A DNA stretch of 64,000 nt from Desulfococcus multivorans (GTDB taxonomy: Bacteria > Desulfobacterota > Desulfobacteria > Desulfobacterales > Desulfococcaceae). The position numbers and the translations under genes were made by a program. Numbering within the stretch: the first letter of the stretch is position 1; each line of letters begins with the position of its first letter. The notes under the pieces were generated by a model that was given only the letters and a program-made list of their open reading frames with translations, was not told the DNA's origin and did no database searches. Where the stretch lies: the NCBI RefSeq assembly GCF_001854245.1, contig NZ_CP015381.1, positions 4,251,001 to 4,315,000 on the forward strand, in the 5' to 3' direction. Of the stretch, positions 1-7,161 are shown one piece after another.

Positions 1-122
1 TTGTTGAGTTTGGTCGCTCTAACCGGGATAAGGTTCAAAATGCATTTTTTTTGCTCAGATGTCACTCAATTTTTTGAAAAAGTTACGACTGACGAGAGGA
101 ATAACAAGATGAAGGAAACCCC

Positions 123-509
123 ATGAAGGAAATCCACGAAATATACGTCAAAACCCATTTTTCCGCCGCGCATTGTCTGGAAGGCTATCCCGGCGACTGT
201 GCACGGCTCCACGGACACAACTGGATCATCGAGGTCCATGTCCGCTGTGAAAGGCTCAACGAGATCGGCATCGGCATCGATTTCCGCGATATCAAGACAG
301 CGGTCAAGGAAGTCCTTCAGGGGCTCGACCATTTCAATTTGAACGAACTGCCGGCCTTCAAGTCGGTCAACCCCACGTCGGAGAACATCGCCCGATTTCT
401 TTATAAAGAGCTGAGCTGGATATTGAATGCCGATGGGATCAAGGTTTCGAAAGTCAAGGTTTGTGAGACTCCCGGAGCTGGGGCCTATTACTGGGAGGAG
501 GAGGATTGA
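123..509 (+). CDS. queD: 6-carboxy-5,6,7,8-tetrahydropterin synthase QueD
   Basis: QueD converts dihydroneopterin triphosphate to 6-carboxytetrahydropterin, the first committed step towards preQ0 and queuosine. The 128-aa length is normal for the family. Zinc-binding histidines fit H17, H30 and H32 (segments SAAHC and RLHGHNW) and the catalytic cysteine is C26 in GDCARLHGH. The ATG follows a GAAGGAAA Shine-Dalgarno-like stretch. It is first in a queD-queE-queC operon; its TGA overlaps the queE TTG start, so the two are probably translationally coupled. Assignment is firm from motifs and neighbours. Confidence 0.95.
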   Translation: MKEIHEIYVKTHFSAAHCLEGYPGDCARLHGHNWIIEVHVRCERLNEIGIGIDFRDIKTAVKEVLQGLDHFNLNELPAFKSVNPTSENIARFLYKELSWILNADGIKVSKVKVCETPGAGAYYWEEED

Positions 510-1144
510 CCCTCACCGTCAACGAAATTTTTTTCAGCATCCAGGGCGAATCCTCGTTTGCAGGCCGCCCGTGTGTCTTTATCCGTCTCACCGGTTGTAA
601 TCTGCGGTGCGCTTATTGCGATACGCGATATGCCTATTACGACGGCGTGGCCCTTGATATTCCGGATATCCTTCAACGAGTGGCCGATTACCAGTGCCCA
701 TTGGTCGAGGTGACCGGCGGTGAGCCCTTAATCCAGGCGGAGACGCCGCTTTTAATCGGAGAACTCATCGAAAGGGACTTTACCGTACTATTAGAGACGA
801 ACGGAACGCAGGATATCAGCCGGATCGACGACCGATGTATCCGGATCGTCGACGTCAAATGTCCCACTAGCGGCGAGGCCGACAAAAACGATCTCGACAA
901 CTTCGATCGTCTATCGTCGCACGACGAAATCAAATTCGTCATTGGAAACCGGGAGGATTACGAATTTGCAAGGACGATTGCCGGTAGGCTTTCGGGCCGG
1001 CCCAACCCGGTACACTTCTCGCCGGTCTTCGGTCGGCTTGCACCGGACCAAATGGCGGCATGGATACTGGAGGACCGCCTCAATGTCCGTCTCCAACCGC
1101 AACTCCACAAAATCATCTGGAACCCCGAACAGCGGGGTGTATGA
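506..1144 (+). CDS. queE: 7-carboxy-7-deazaguanine synthase QueE (radical SAM)
   Basis: QueE is the radical SAM enzyme that rearranges 6-carboxytetrahydropterin into 7-carboxy-7-deazaguanine. The cluster motif CNLRCAYC (C31, C35, C38) is the CxxxCxxC radical SAM signature, preceded by the family N-terminus EIFFSIQGES. A glycine-rich SAM-binding segment VTGGEPL lies near residue 72. Length 212 aa is typical. The start is TTG at 506, which overlaps the queD stop (TTGA); the preceding GGAGGAGGA inside the queD end is a strong ribosome site and decides this start. Confidence 0.95.
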   Translation: MTLTVNEIFFSIQGESSFAGRPCVFIRLTGCNLRCAYCDTRYAYYDGVALDIPDILQRVADYQCPLVEVTGGEPLIQAETPLLIGELIERDFTVLLETNGTQDISRIDDRCIRIVDVKCPTSGEADKNDLDNFDRLSSHDEIKFVIGNREDYEFARTIAGRLSGRPNPVHFSPVFGRLAPDQMAAWILEDRLNVRLQPQLHKIIWNPEQRGV

Positions 1145-1156
1145 AAGGCAGTTCGC

Positions 1157-1852
1157 ATGGAAACACCCCGTAAGGCCATCGTCCTTTCCAGCGGCGGCCT
1201 CGACTCTACGACGGTCATGGCCATTGCCAAATCAGAGGGATACGACATCTACAGCCTCAGTTTCAGTTACGGACAGCGCCATTCTGCGGAACTGGACGCC
1301 GCAAATCGCGTGGCCGACACCATCGGCGTAAAAAAGCATTTAGTGATCAACGTGGATATGAGGCTCATCGGCGGATCGGCCCTGACCGACGACATTGCCG
1401 TGCCCAAAGACAGAAATGAGAGCGACATGGCCGGTGAGATCCCGGTAACCTATGTTCCGGCCCGGAATACCATCTTCCTATCCTACGCCCTCGGCTGGGC
1501 CGAGGTGGTCGGGGCCTCCGACATCTTCATCGGCGTCAATGCCGTCGACTACAGCGGATATCCGGACTGCCGACCCGAGTTTATCGCAGCCTTCGAAGCA
1601 CTGGCCAATCTCGCCACCAAAGCGGGCGTGGAGGGGCATAAGATCCGAATCCGGTCGCCACTCATCCACCTGACCAAGGCCGAAATCATCCGGAAAGGCA
1701 CAAAACTGGGTGTGGATTATAGCCTCACCTTGAGCTGCTATGACCCTTCGCCTGAAGGAAAGGCCTGCGGGCGATGTGACAGTTGTCTCTTACGGAAAAA
1801 AGGCTTTCTGGCGGCTGGCGTTGACGATCCGACGGCCTATATGGCGTCGTAG
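1157..1852 (+). CDS. queC: 7-cyano-7-deazaguanine synthase QueC
   Basis: QueC uses ATP and ammonia to turn 7-carboxy-7-deazaguanine into preQ0. The PP-loop SSGGLDSTT lies at residues 11-19 and the C-terminal zinc site has four cysteines (CYDP...CGRCDSC, about 195-215). It lies 12 nt after queE and completes the preQ0 operon. It ends only 11 bp before an IS630-type insertion, so any original downstream operon partner has been separated from it. Length 231 aa is normal. Confidence 0.95.
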   Translation: METPRKAIVLSSGGLDSTTVMAIAKSEGYDIYSLSFSYGQRHSAELDAANRVADTIGVKKHLVINVDMRLIGGSALTDDIAVPKDRNESDMAGEIPVTYVPARNTIFLSYALGWAEVVGASDIFIGVNAVDYSGYPDCRPEFIAAFEALANLATKAGVEGHKIRIRSPLIHLTKAEIIRKGTKLGVDYSLTLSCYDPSPEGKACGRCDSCLLRKKGFLAAGVDDPTAYMAS

Positions 1853-1863
1853 AGAGGATGATA

Positions 1864-2977
1864 TTAACCCGGCAATTAAAAAACCGAACATACTGCATAG
1901 TGAATTTTAGGATCCTTGAAGTACTTCATCACTCGATTCGGCAGTTTTTGAAGCTTCCGCAAGTGTGATATCGCTTTTTTCTTCAACTGCTTTTTAGTTC
2001 TTGCCGGCACGCCTGAATGGACGCCGGCCTTGAGATCACAGTTGAGGTATTCATCCGGATTCAGCTCAGGGGAATAAGACGGCAAAAAGAACACTTCAAT
2101 CCGTACCTTGTGTTCTGATAGCCAATCCCGGACTACATCGCTGTGATGGACTTTCAGATTGTCGAGGATCAGATATACTTTTCTGTCTGCATCCTTTATG
2201 AGACGCTCCATGAATTTGATCAATGTTTCTGAATTCATTCTATTCTCATACACCATGAAACGGACCTTGCCTTGATTCGTAACGGTGGAAATCAGATTGA
2301 CCCGTTCGCATCTGGGGTGAAGAGATATGGCCGGCGTCTGGCCCCGAGGCGCATAGCTTCTGCCATGATAACTGTCATTACAGAGGCCGGTTTCATCCCC
2401 CCAGTGGATTTCGGCGTTTTCCGACCGGGCTCTTTTTTCAATGGCAGGATACTCCTCTTTAAGCCATTTTTTGACAGCCTTGGGGTTCTGCTTGTAAGCT
2501 CGCCTAAGCGGTTTCTGTGGTGTAAAACCCCATCGTTTCAGGTATTCGCCGACGGTTCGTATTGGCATATCGACGGAAAATCGTTCTTTGATCAGTTGTT
2601 GGACCGCGATGCGAGTCCAGAGAGCGAAAGGCAGTTTGAGCTGATCCGGACATTTATCGTAAATTGTCTTCCGGACCTCTTTTTCCTGGTCCGGAGTCAG
2701 AGTTCGGCAACCCCCATAGGGTCGACCACGCTTTTTTATCTGGATCGCTTTTGCTCCCTCGCGTTCATACCTTTTGCACCATCCACAAATAGTCGTAAAA
2801 TGGACGCCAATAATTTCGGAAATCTCTTTGTATGTCCTTCCGGATTTGCGAAGACGAATTGCCTGATTTCGAAGCTGTTGCTGTACTTCCGGCGCAAGTT
2901 TGCGTGCATCAATTTTTTCCATGCACACTCTATAGCATATTCTTCAATTTTTTTATATCTTTAATTGCCGGGTTAAT
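1864..2977. mobile_element. IS630-family insertion sequence, complete
   Basis: The ends are perfect 17-bp inverted repeats, TTAACCCGGCAATTAAA at 1864-1880 and its complement at 2961-2977, flanked on both sides by TA (1862-1863 and 2978-2979). TA duplication is the target preference known for the IS630/Tc1/mariner superfamily. One leftward transposase fills the element. It inserted between queC and the scar of the neighbouring tRNA-Met island, about 90 bp outside that island. Perfect ends and an intact gene suggest recent arrival (inference). Confidence 0.92.
1876..2928 (-). CDS. IS630-family transposase
   Basis: The N-terminal third holds a helix-turn-helix region (segments RKSGRTYKEISEIIGVHFTT and GWCKRY) that should bind the inverted repeats. 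The C-terminal two thirds carry a DDE catalytic domain: first Asp in HWGDETG, second in LILDNLKVHHS, and the Glu in NPDEYLN after SYSPELNPDE. Length 350 aa is usual for full-length IS630 transposases and no frameshift is seen. The ATG lies about 35 bp inside the right inverted repeat. Confidence 0.93.
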   Translation of the reverse strand: MCMEKIDARKLAPEVQQQLRNQAIRLRKSGRTYKEISEIIGVHFTTICGWCKRYEREGAKAIQIKKRGRPYGGCRTLTPDQEKEVRKTIYDKCPDQLKLPFALWTRIAVQQLIKERFSVDMPIRTVGEYLKRWGFTPQKPLRRAYKQNPKAVKKWLKEEYPAIEKRARSENAEIHWGDETGLCNDSYHGRSYAPRGQTPAISLHPRCERVNLISTVTNQGKVRFMVYENRMNSETLIKFMERLIKDADRKVYLILDNLKVHHSDVVRDWLSEHKVRIEVFFLPSYSPELNPDEYLNCDLKAGVHSGVPARTKKQLKKKAISHLRKLQKLPNRVMKYFKDPKIHYAVCSVF

Positions 2978-3067
2978 ACTGTTGGATTGTACCGGACAAT
3001 AAAAAAATGAAAGAACCTGATTTCTCAAGCCTTTTGGGATGGTGTTGGACGCTGTTGGAAGGAGGGT

Positions 3068-3084
3068 TGGTGGCGATGCAGGGA
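3068..3084. repeat. Left attachment site (copy of the tRNA-Met 3' end)
   Basis: TGGTGGCGATGCAGGGA is identical to 16665-16681, the CCA end and acceptor/T-arm start of tRNA-Met read in reverse. After one mismatch the next four bases (TTGA) also match. The bases after that (GGACTTGAACC) resemble another T-arm but do not form a tRNA, so this is a scar of the original 3' end. Confidence 0.85.
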
Positions 3085-3167
3085 CTTGAGGACTTGAACC
3101 TTACTTGTAGCTAAGCGCTTTAAATCCTTGCTGTTCGTCGCTTCCGACCGTCATGCCTTTATTTAAT

Positions 3168-3200
3168 GTGTGTAAGAAATATGCCTGAAAAGTGTGTAAG
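3168..3200 (+). promoter_or_regulatory. Left pair of candidate integrase arm-type sites
   Basis: GTGTGTAAG occurs at 3168-3176 and again at 3192-3200, start-to-start distance 24 bp, in the same direction. The right end of the element has the same motif pair with the same 24-bp spacing. Placement 85-130 bp from the att core fits arm-type binding sites of a tyrosine integrase. This role is inferred. Confidence 0.6.
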
Positions 3201-3250
3201 TTAAATTGGCCTGAATGTCAAGAGGCGAAGCCTCCTCAAGAGGCGAACTT

Positions 3251-3322
3251 CCAGGCTAACCTCCAGGCTAACCTCCAGGCTAACCTCCAGGCTAACCTCC
3301 AGGCTAACCTCCAGGCTAACTT
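3251..3322 (+). repeat. 12-bp tandem repeat, six copies
   Basis: CCAGGCTAACCT starts at 3251, 3263, 3275, 3287, 3299 and 3311. It directly follows two GAGGC-GAA-GCCTC hairpin units at 3220 and 3238. No gene reads through it convincingly. Confidence 0.85.
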
Positions 3323-3493
3323 CCATTTTGGCGCAAAAATCTGAAAGGGTATATCGTAGGGGGGCGGAAAGAATTCCCCCCGGTGGGGGTGGTCGTGCTC
3401 GCGAGATCTCGTACATACGCGGCTCTTGCTGCCGGGGGGATACCCCTCGCTCTTGCAGGAACCACACAAGCCTAGGAAGCTGCGCATCTCTCA

Positions 3494-3830
3494 GCGCTGG
3501 CGCATCTCGTGCATGCGTTGCGCTCACCTGCATCTATTAAGGAGGGGGGCGATCCTTGGAGAAGCTGCGCTTCCTTGGAGAAGCGCTGGCGCATCTCGTG
3601 CATGCGTTGCGCTCACCTGCATCTATTAAGGAGGGGGGTGATCCTTGGAGAAGCGCTGGCGCATCTCGTGCATGCGTTGCGCTCACCTGCATCTATTAAG
3701 GAGGGGGGTGATCCTTGGAGAAGCTGCGCTTCCTTGGAGAAGCGCTGGCGCATCTCGTGCATGCGTTGCGCTCACCTGCATCTATTAAGGAGGGGGGTGA
3801 TCCTTGGAGAAGCGCTGGCGCTTCCTTGGA
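3494..3830 (+). repeat. Higher-order tandem repeat with alternating 89- and 70-bp units
   Basis: The segment starting GCGCTGGCGCATCTCGTGC begins at 3494, 3583, 3653 and 3742, with a partial copy at 3812. Start-to-start distances are 89, 70, 89 and 70 bp. The 19-bp difference is a hairpin insert containing GAAGC-TGC-GCTTC (3561-3573 and 3720-3732), present in every second unit. The whole is therefore two copies of a 159-bp double unit plus a partial unit. Confidence 0.85.
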
Positions 3831-3897
3831 GAGGGTCCTTGGTGTCTACCCAGGCAGCTGAGATGCCAGGACAGGTGAACCACTGACCGCCAACCTC

Positions 3898-3939
3898 AAG
3901 AGGCGAAACTGCCTCCTCAAGAGGCGAAACTGCCTCCAC
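3898..3939 (+). repeat. Hairpin repeat, two 21-bp units with a six-base loop
   Basis: Two adjacent units contain GAGGC-GAAACT-GCCTC. They share the stem of the 18-bp units at 4347 and 5246 but have a longer loop, so the stem is kept while the loop differs. Confidence 0.75.
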
Positions 3940-4346
3940 CGCAAGAGCAGCAAGCTGCTTATCGCTTCTGTAAGCCACGAATAACCTACGTTATACCAAC
4001 CAGCCATCCTCATTAATAGACATATCCGGATTACTGAGAGCACCATCAAGCGACGATCTCTTTGTTTTAATGTCCAGGCATTCGATTTCATGTCAGAAGC
4101 CTCACCTCTTTTTGTTTGACCTGGAGATATGTTTACTTAATGTTTATTGTTAGTTAGCTTATTAGTTAACATAAGGCCTATTATCAGACGTTAATGTTAT
4201 CTTCTTGATTTAATTCTGAATTCCTGTTTCACCGTCCAACTATCCCATATTGGCACGAATTTAGTAATTCCAATATGTTAATATCTGCTGCCTATTCTAA
4301 AGGCAGACAGTCAAGGCAGACAGTCAAGGTAGACACCAGCAGCTCC

Positions 4347-4508
4347 AAGAGGCGAAGCCTCCTCAAGAGGCGAAGCCTCCTCAAGAGGCGAAGCCTCCTC
4401 AAGAGGCGAAGCCTCCTCAAGAGGCGAAGCCTCCTCAAGAGGCGAAGCCTCCTCAAGAGGCGAAGCCTCCTCAAGAGGCGAAGCCTCCTCAAGAGGCGAA
4501 GCCTCCTC
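4347..4508 (+). repeat. Hairpin repeat, nine 18-bp units (GAA loop)
   Basis: Nine perfect copies of AAGAGGCGAAGCCTCCTC run from 4347 to 4508. Each contains GAGGC-GAA-GCCTC, a 5-bp stem with a three-base loop. There are no unique spacers, so this is not a CRISPR array. Related units lie at 3220, 3898, 5246, 7894, 9463 and 15904. Confidence 0.92.
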
Positions 4509-4700
4509 CGTGAAGCTCTCTCAGCAGCTTGCTGAAGCTTTCGTGAAGCTTTCGTGAAGCTTTCGTGAAGCTTTCGTGAAGCTCTCAGCTGCCACAGAAC
4601 CGACGATCTTTTTGAGGACATACCCTTCTATAGGGAGACAGACATCAGCAGCTTGCTGAAGCTTTCGTGAAGCTTGCTGAAGCTTTCGTGAAGCTTTCTT
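4503..4700 (+). repeat. GTGAAGCTTTC-type short tandem repeats
   Basis: After the nine hairpin units the sequence changes to repeats of GTGAAGCTTTC (four adjacent units around 4537-4580) and similar units around 4645-4700. They contain the short palindromes GAAGCTTC/GAAAGCTTTC. No gene is supported here. Confidence 0.7.
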
Positions 4701-4915
4701 AGATGCCCTTGGGGATTGACCGAGGCAGCTCCGAAGGAGATGCTGAGACTGGCATCAGCTGGTGAAGCTGTAATGTAGCTTCCATGTTGATTGATTCCGA
4801 TTAGAACCTTCCTTGGAGAAGCTACGCTTCCTTGTAAACAGTTGATTTTACCATATTTTAGATACCCCTCAGTATAGGATATAATCAATGCAAAGGGGGG
4901 ACTTTAGGGGGGTAA

Positions 4916-4990
4916 GTTAAACATTAAGTTAAACTGAAAGTTAAACTGAAAGTTAAACTGAAAGTTAAACATTAAGTTAACCTCTTAGTT
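4916..4990 (+). repeat. AT-rich GTTAAACTGAAA direct repeats
   Basis: AGTTAAACTGAAAGTTAAAC-type units repeat about every 12 bp, then grade into AT-rich variants of AGTTAAC up to about 5070. Array and AT-richness resemble an origin or regulatory binding array, but no function can be read from the sequence alone. Confidence 0.6.
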
Positions 4991-5245
4991 TTCTCTTTTA
5001 TTTTTATCAATAAATAAAACATCTCTTAGTTAACATTAAAGATAACTCTTAGTTAACTAAAAGATAACCTTAGGCTTCACCCAAGTTATCCTTGGTTTTA
5101 GCATATATATTTGCTTCTCCTTTCTCTTTCTATCGATCAGGTAGTCAGGGTGGGTCCTCTTCCAGCCCACCTTGGCTACCCCCCTTTTCGAACATGCATA
5201 AAAACCAATAAGTTACCCAATAAGTTTACCAATAAAATAACCCTC

Positions 5246-5317
5246 AAGAGGCACAGCCTCCTCAAGAGGCACAGCCTCCTCAAGAGGCACAGCCTCCTCA
5301 AGAGGCACAGCCTCCTC
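5246..5317 (+). repeat. Hairpin repeat, four 18-bp units (ACA loop)
   Basis: Four copies of AAGAGGCACAGCCTCCTC contain GAGGC-ACA-GCCTC. They have the same stem as the array at 4347 but a different loop. A fifth, broken unit begins at 5318, where AAAAAGGAG provides the ribosome site of the next gene. Confidence 0.9.
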
Positions 5318-5334
5318 AAAAAGGAGTAACACAA

Positions 5335-5757
5335 ATGCCAGAATACAGAACCAAGGTCCAACTTCAGGCCCGCCTGGAAAAAGGTCCTTCTCGGCGAATA
5401 ACTTTCTCTTTGACAAAAACCCCATCAGCCACCCTCGATGCATGCCACAGGCTCATCGGTGAAAACTTATCAATCAGGACGAGTACCTCAGTTATCCTGA
5501 TGCGAGCGTTCGAGTGCTACAAAGAGCACCTGGAGAAGCTTCCGGATGCAACAGACGTTATTGAAGCGCTGAATATTGAGAAAAGTAAGCTTTTTGCTGC
5601 CGCCAACCGGAGCACAGATCAGTTCGATTTCGACAAACGTTCGTACTACAGGTACGATCGCAAAATGAGAATGAAGAGAAAAACGGAGAGAAAAACGGAG
5701 AGAAAGGAGAATGACAATAACAATGGCCTCATCAAAGAAGAAGCAGCCACAGAGTAA
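5335..5757 (+). CDS. Hypothetical island protein
   Basis: I do not recognise this 140-aa protein. The centre (residues 20-60, RRITFSLTKTPSATLDACHR then a segment ending AFECYKEH) could be a small helical fold of ribbon-helix-helix type, but that is a guess. The C-terminus is highly basic (MRMKRKTERKTER) and followed by an Asn-rich tail. The ATG has a strong AAAAAGGAG site 9 nt upstream that comes from the edge of the hairpin array at 5246-5317. It is the first gene of the rightward series in the island and overlaps the next gene by about 35 bp. Confidence 0.65.
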   Translation: MPEYRTKVQLQARLEKGPSRRITFSLTKTPSATLDACHRLIGENLSIRTSTSVILMRAFECYKEHLEKLPDATDVIEALNIEKSKLFAAANRSTDQFDFDKRSYYRYDRKMRMKRKTERKTERKENDNNNGLIKEEAATE

Positions 5758-6100
5758 ACAAAAGGTTAGCATCCAAGACGTGGATGTTGATGCAGAACGT
5801 GAAAAGGTATTCGACCTTTATTTCAACACCGTTGATCTTTGTCAGACCGCAGTTAAACAAGCCAAGGCAGGGGATGCCAAATTCAATGGGTCTTTGCTCC
5901 GTGAGATCGTAGGCTTCCTGAAGCAGAGCGCAGGAATCCTTAAAGAGATCGAGCAATTCAAGCGTCAGGCTGCTGTCAATGCTGCGATTAGCGCCACGCC
6001 TTCAGAAGAAGATGCCAATCTCCTTGCAGAGTTCGAGGAGATTGAAAGAAATTCGGAATGGTCGGATAAATATGATCCAATGTCTCTGCCTCTCGAATAA
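5723..6100 (+). CDS. Hypothetical island protein
   Basis: Unrecognised, about 125 aa, mostly predicted helical: Lys/Gln-rich start, a middle rich in alternating charged and hydrophobic residues (residues 25-85) and an acidic end (EEDANLLAEFEEIERNSEW). The ATG at 5711 sits only one base after GGAG, so I prefer the ATG at 5723, which gives the long 13-nt spacing also seen at other genes of this island. It overlaps the end of the preceding gene. Confidence 0.62.
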   Translation: MASSKKKQPQSKQKVSIQDVDVDAEREKVFDLYFNTVDLCQTAVKQAKAGDAKFNGSLLREIVGFLKQSAGILKEIEQFKRQAAVNAAISATPSEEDANLLAEFEEIERNSEWSDKYDPMSLPLE

Positions 6101-6453
6101 TATTGAGTTAAGAGTTTGAGCCACTGTTGTGTTTTGAGTAGCGCATCCAGTGGCTCTTCCTGGCCTACCTGGTGGATTCACAGATGGGACCTGATTTAAC
6201 CTGAGGGTGATATCAGAGAGCACTGTGATGAAGCCCGGTAGATACCCAGGAAGTGAACATGAAGTGAACATTACAATTTTGTCAGATTATGATACCTGAT
6301 GATAGGCCAAACCTATCATTGTCTTACAAAATTGTAACATTCATGCATGCGTTTGAATTGTAGTCATCTTAACCTAAAATCAAAATTCATGTTCACAAAC
6401 AGACAAACCTCATCCATCATAAAATCCATCATAAAATAACAGGAGGCATCACA
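6101..6453. other. Gene-free stretch with a long imperfect palindrome
   Basis: No gene is seen. The main feature is an inverted repeat: GAACATTACAATTTTGT at 6266-6282 pairs with ACAAAATTGTAACATTC at 6326-6342 with two mismatches, and an inner hairpin pairs 6299-6306 with 6312-6319 around a CCAAA loop. It could be an operator or a transcribed structure for the following gene. The ribosome site AGGAGG at 6442 precedes that gene. Confidence 0.6.
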
Positions 6454-7125
6454 ATGGTTTCACCTCTATGGCAACACCTCCGTGAAAAATACGGAGGAGG
6501 TCAGTGTTCAATCCCAGGTTGCGGAGCAGAACGCTTTGAGATTTCCCAATATTGTCAAAAACACGCTTTAAAAAAGCAGTACTGGGGCCATCCCGAGGCC
6601 GCCTTCGTTCCCCTTAGTTATTACAAAACCGAGATCCTTGAGGTAACCAAGGTTATTATAAAAAACCGGCAGCATGTATCCGTCAATGCCGCTTTAAACT
6701 TCCTTAATGAATACATCGAGACGTCCAAACGTGTAGCGTCAGGTGAACTCCCGGCTAACCTCTTTCCTGTACCGGCACCCGAATTTATTATGTCTATCGG
6801 AGATTCACGGCTATTAAATAAGAACGGCATCAGGGATTTGGAGCCTCTCTTGATCAGGATGGCTGGCCTTCATTTGTACTGTGATCGTAATGAAGGCGGA
6901 CCAAACGTCAGGGATCATAATCACAGAATCCATCTCATGGGGCATGTTCTGCTCTGGTATGCTAAACCAAGTAGATTAAAGGGGAGGGGCATCCCCCGTC
7001 GCAAGGTTGGGGCATATATTTATGAGAATTTAAGTAAATTCCTGATCAATGTTGCACGGTCAGTAGGGAGAGAGATCGAAGGAGCCATTAGGTTTCAAAA
7101 GGTTCAGGAGATGGACCTGAAATAA
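6454..7125 (+). CDS. Hypothetical protein with N-terminal Cys/His zinc-finger-like motif
   Basis: A 223-aa protein I cannot assign. Residues 18-37 read CSIPGCG...YCQKHA, a Cys-x4-Cys plus Cys-x2-His pattern that suggests a small zinc site of a kind common in phage-encoded proteins. The rest has no motif I know; a basic stretch (KPSRLKGRGIPRRK) lies near 170-185, compatible with nucleic-acid binding. The start has a clear AGGAGG site 7 nt upstream. It follows a palindrome-bearing intergenic region and precedes an HNH-like gene. Confidence 0.7.
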   Translation: MVSPLWQHLREKYGGGQCSIPGCGAERFEISQYCQKHALKKQYWGHPEAAFVPLSYYKTEILEVTKVIIKNRQHVSVNAALNFLNEYIETSKRVASGELPANLFPVPAPEFIMSIGDSRLLNKNGIRDLEPLLIRMAGLHLYCDRNEGGPNVRDHNHRIHLMGHVLLWYAKPSRLKGRGIPRRKVGAYIYENLSKFLINVARSVGREIEGAIRFQKVQEMDLK

Positions 7126-7161
7126 GAGATTTCAAAGAAAGAAAGGAGAGAGAGATAAATT

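Larger units (their letters stand above)
3085..5334. other. 2.2-kb gene-free field of tandem and hairpin repeats
   Basis: I see no credible gene here; open frames in this stretch are repeat translations. It holds, in order, candidate arm sites, two GAGGC hairpin units (3220-3255), six 12-bp CCAGGCTAACCT units (3251-3322), GC-rich short palindromes (3355-3450), a higher-order 89/70-bp array (3494-3830), two 21-bp hairpin units (3898-3939), a quieter stretch (3940-4330), nine 18-bp hairpin units (4347-4508), GTGAAGCTTTC units (4530-4700), an AT-rich GTTAAACTGAAA array (4916-4990) and four 18-bp hairpin units just before the first gene (5246-5317). Confidence 0.8.

Noticed and set aside
1-122. 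Possible preQ1 riboswitch before queD
   Set aside because: I find no preQ1-type loop with the A-rich tail; only AT-rich leader sequence is visible.
3085-3110. Second, partial tRNA gene beyond the left att copy
   Set aside because: Only a T-arm-like GGACTTGAACC is present; no anticodon or D-arm can be drawn.
3201-3886. Several overlapping open frames with repeated peptides such as LEVSLEVS and CMRCAHLHLL
   Set aside because: They only translate tandem DNA repeats on both strands, lack ribosome sites and change frame with the repeats.
4275-4621. Open frames of KRRSLL or LRRLRL repeats, considered as coding or as a CRISPR array
   Set aside because: The 18-bp units are perfect and contiguous with no unique spacers and no cas genes, so it is a simple tandem array, not CRISPR and not a gene.
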